A stretch of 8,214 bases of DNA from contig CAXRGH010000080.1 in NCBI GenBank assembly GCA_964230195.1, forward strand, positions 1 through 8,214, in the 5' to 3' direction. How positions within the stretch are numbered: position 1 is the first letter of the stretch; each line of letters opens with the position of its first letter. The notes below the pieces were generated by a model, which ran no database searches, was not told the origin of the DNA, and saw only the letters and a list, made by a program, of their open reading frames with translations. The translations under genes were made by a program, and so were the position numbers. The DNA comes from CAXRGH01 sp964230195. Its GTDB lineage: Bacteria; Pseudomonadota; Gammaproteobacteria; Enterobacterales; Alteromonadaceae. This document shows, piece by piece, positions 6,498 through 8,214 of this stretch.

Positions 6498-6514
6498 ATG
6501 ACTTCCCCCATGAC
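6498..6514. repeat. Paired ATGAC motifs upstream of the fliE promoter
   Basis: ATGAC occurs at 6498-6502 and 6510-6514, about 155 to 170 bases upstream of the predicted start. The same pentamer is the core of the TAATGAC repeat in the fliK leader. It is a candidate shared activator site, but short enough to recur by chance. Confidence 0.25.
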
Positions 6515-6580
6515 CTTGCAACACAACATTCACGGGGCAACTCCACTTCACATGTCCTAAAGATTGACTGATGAGACGGG

Positions 6581-8119
6581 TTACGCAGGGATTTGAATAC
6601 CGACTTCTCGCATTTTAGCTAGCTTATAGCGCAAGGTACGCGGACTAATTCCCAAACGTTCAGCCACCGCCTTTCGACTCCCCTCACACGCATGAAGTGT
6701 CTCTAAAATGATCTTGTGCTCTTGCTGCATCAGTTCGCTACCCAGACCTTGAAGACTGTGAGTAGACAGTTCCGCGTTATCACTCAAGGATGATGCAATC
6801 TGCTCAGCACCATCATCCATTGACACCTGTTCAGTGACCGTTTGGCGATGGTGTTCAACGGGCTCGTGGTCAGTAGGTTCAATGAGGCTGGAGGTTACAG
6901 GATGAGATTGAACCTGAGAGGCCTCGACGCTAAGTGAGCCTTCACCAACTTTTGGCGGGTTAATCATGGTATCTAACATCAAATGCTCAGGGAGTAATGA
7001 CGATGACTGCGCACTGCCCGTTTCTGGCACCAATAAAATGAGTGCTCGTTGCACCACATTTTCGAGTTCACGTACATTACCTGGCCAATGATACGCCAAT
7101 AACTGCCTTTGTGCTTCTTGGCTGAAAGTCGGCACTGACAATTGTTGGTTTAACGGATGATGAGCCCAGTGTTTGCTCACCAAATGCTGAGCAAGGGGTA
7201 GGATGTCGCCGGGACGCTGAGATAACGGGAGCCACTGTATTGGAAACACATTGAGGCGATAAAACAAATCTTCTCTGAATGTCCCTTCTGCAACGGCCTG
7301 TTGCAGATCACGATTACTAGTGGCAAGAACACGCACATTCAGAGAAATACTTTTCTTACCGCCAAGGCGTTCGACTTCTCGCTCTTGCAATACTCGCAAT
7401 AGCTTCGATTGCAGCGCCAAATCCATCTCAGTGATTTCGTCCAATAACAAGGTACCGTCTTGCGCTTGCTCAAACTTACCCGGTGTTGCATTGACTGCAC
7501 CGGTAAACGCGCCCTTTTCGTAACCAAACAAAGTGGCTTCTAACATATTTTCCGGAATAGCGGCACAGTTAATGGCGACAAATGGAGCCGTATTGCGGGG
7601 CGAGGCATCATGAATATAACGGGCAATCACCTCTTTACCCGAACCGCTTGGCCCCGAAATCATGACGGTTGCATCGGTTGCCGCCACACGCTTAGCTAAG
7701 CCGAGTAACGCATGACTGGACGCATCGCCCACGACTGGACCTTGCACTGCCATGTCAGGCGTTTTCAAATAACGAGAGAGCACTGTGATTAAACTGTTGG
7801 GAGAGAAAGGCTTTGCAAGATAGTCACAAGCTCCCTCTTTCATGGCATCAACGGCGTCATGAATGGTACCAAACGCCGTCATTAAAATGACCGGTACATC
7901 CGGATAGTGTGCTCGCAGACTGCGCAACAACATAAGGCCATTCATGCCCCCCATCTGTACATCAGTCAGTACCAAATCCACTGACTGTTTCTTCAACAAC
8001 AATAATGCAGCTTCACCACTGTCAGCCTCAACGACCAAATAGTCTGAGAGACTCAAAGTATCCACAATCGCCTCTCTTAAGCCGGCATCATCTTCAACAA
8101 TTAAAATCGTTGCACTCAT
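6581..8119 (-). CDS. flrC: Sigma-54-dependent flagellar response regulator FlrC (FleR type)
   Basis: FlrC, phosphorylated by FlrB, drives sigma-54 transcription of middle flagellar genes. The 512-residue protein has a receiver domain (1-118) with acidic pair Asp10/Asp11, phosphoacceptor Asp53, Thr81 and Lys103; an AAA+ domain (about 130-365) with Walker A GPSGSGKE at 156-163, the sigma-54-contacting GAFTGA loop at 203-208, Walker B GTLLLDE at 222-228, arginines 282 and 288 in the FREDLFYR segment and WPGNVRELEN at 345-354; and a Fis-type helix-turn-helix (about 463-503). A low-complexity linker at about 386-462 makes it somewhat longer than I recall for relatives. The ATG overlaps the flrB stop (ATGA), and AGGAGG lies 4 bases upstream. 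NtrC-like regulators share this layout; the flagellar context decides the name. Confidence 0.95.
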   Translation of the reverse strand: MSATILIVEDDAGLREAIVDTLSLSDYLVVEADSGEAALLLLKKQSVDLVLTDVQMGGMNGLMLLRSLRAHYPDVPVILMTAFGTIHDAVDAMKEGACDYLAKPFSPNSLITVLSRYLKTPDMAVQGPVVGDASSHALLGLAKRVAATDATVMISGPSGSGKEVIARYIHDASPRNTAPFVAINCAAIPENMLEATLFGYEKGAFTGAVNATPGKFEQAQDGTLLLDEITEMDLALQSKLLRVLQEREVERLGGKKSISLNVRVLATSNRDLQQAVAEGTFREDLFYRLNVFPIQWLPLSQRPGDILPLAQHLVSKHWAHHPLNQQLSVPTFSQEAQRQLLAYHWPGNVRELENVVQRALILLVPETGSAQSSSLLPEHLMLDTMINPPKVGEGSLSVEASQVQSHPVTSSLIEPTDHEPVEHHRQTVTEQVSMDDGAEQIASSLSDNAELSTHSLQGLGSELMQQEHKIILETLHACEGSRKAVAERLGISPRTLRYKLAKMREVGIQIPA

Positions 8120-8214
8120 GAAGCCTCCTCTACCATTTTAGGTAAACTAATAGATACACAACTGCCCTTACCTGGCGCTGACACAATCGTCACTTTCCCA
8201 TGATGGGATTTAGC
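8116..8214 (-). CDS. flrB: Sensor histidine kinase FlrB, C-terminal end (runs off the right edge)
   Basis: Only the last 32 codons and the TGA stop are present. The peptide contains GKVTIVSAPGKGSCVSISLP, the glycine-rich G2 box and final beta strand of a histidine-kinase ATP-binding domain. The reading frame stays open to the window edge, so this is truncation by the window and not a broken gene. It is joined to flrC by an ATGA overlap, which suggests translational coupling of a kinase and regulator pair. In polar flagellar systems the kinase in this place is FlrB (FleS in Pseudomonas), a cytoplasmic enzyme that responds to assembly state. The family call is firm; the exact name is inferred from the neighbouring regulator. 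Confidence 0.88.
   Translation of the reverse strand, partial: AKSHHGKVTIVSAPGKGSCVSISLPKMVEEAS
8124..8129 (-). promoter_or_regulatory. Ribosome binding site of flrC inside the flrB end
   Basis: AGGAGG on the minus strand, 4 bases before the flrC ATG, lies within the last codons of flrB. It is a full consensus site and confirms the start at 8119. Confidence 0.7.

Noticed and set aside
1..8214. Mobile elements, CRISPR arrays, tRNA or rRNA genes, a defence system or another novel system
   Set aside because: No transposase, terminal repeats, spaced direct repeats or RNA gene signatures were seen. Apart from two gaps of 266 and 280 bases the window is filled by intact flagellar genes.

Overview
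The window is a stretch of a polar-type flagellar gene cluster from a gammaproteobacterium. Every gene is read from the minus strand, so transcription runs from high to low coordinates. In that direction the order is flrB (3' end only), flrC, fliE, fliF, fliG, fliH, fliI, fliJ and fliK (5' end only). A sigma-54 activator placed directly upstream of fliEFGHIJ, with fliK directly after fliJ, resembles the Vibrio/Shewanella/Alteromonas arrangement more than the enteric one. Moderate GC and the protein sequences fit a marine Alteromonadales- or Vibrionales-like organism, but the genus cannot be fixed from sequence alone.

Layout. At 8116-8214 is the tail of the FlrB sensor kinase, overlapping flrC by ATGA. 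FlrC (6581-8119) is a complete response regulator with receiver, sigma-54-activating AAA+ and Fis-type DNA-binding domains. A 280-base gap (6301-6580) holds a near-consensus -24/-12 promoter for fliE, with an inverted repeat, two phased T-tracts and ATGAC repeats upstream of it. Then come fliE (rod/MS-ring adaptor), fliF (MS ring), fliG (rotor switch), fliH (ATPase regulator), fliI (export ATPase) and fliJ (export stalk), with gaps of 29 bases or less. A 266-base gap (334-599) follows, carrying a second near-consensus sigma-54 promoter just after the fliJ stop and a leader of about 236 bases before fliK, which runs off the left edge.

How it fits together. FlrB would phosphorylate FlrC, and FlrC would activate sigma-54 polymerase at the fliE promoter and probably at the fliK promoter. 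The products build the base of the motor (FliE, FliF, FliG) and the cytoplasmic ATPase complex of the flagellar type III export system (FliH, FliI, FliJ). FliK would set hook length and switch export specificity.

No mobile element, CRISPR array, RNA gene or convincing terminator was seen, and nothing suggests recent transfer. The coding content is conventional. The less ordinary observations are regulatory (the fliK promoter with its long leader and repeated GTCATTA motif, and the layout of the fliE control region) plus an unbroken glycine repeat in FliH.
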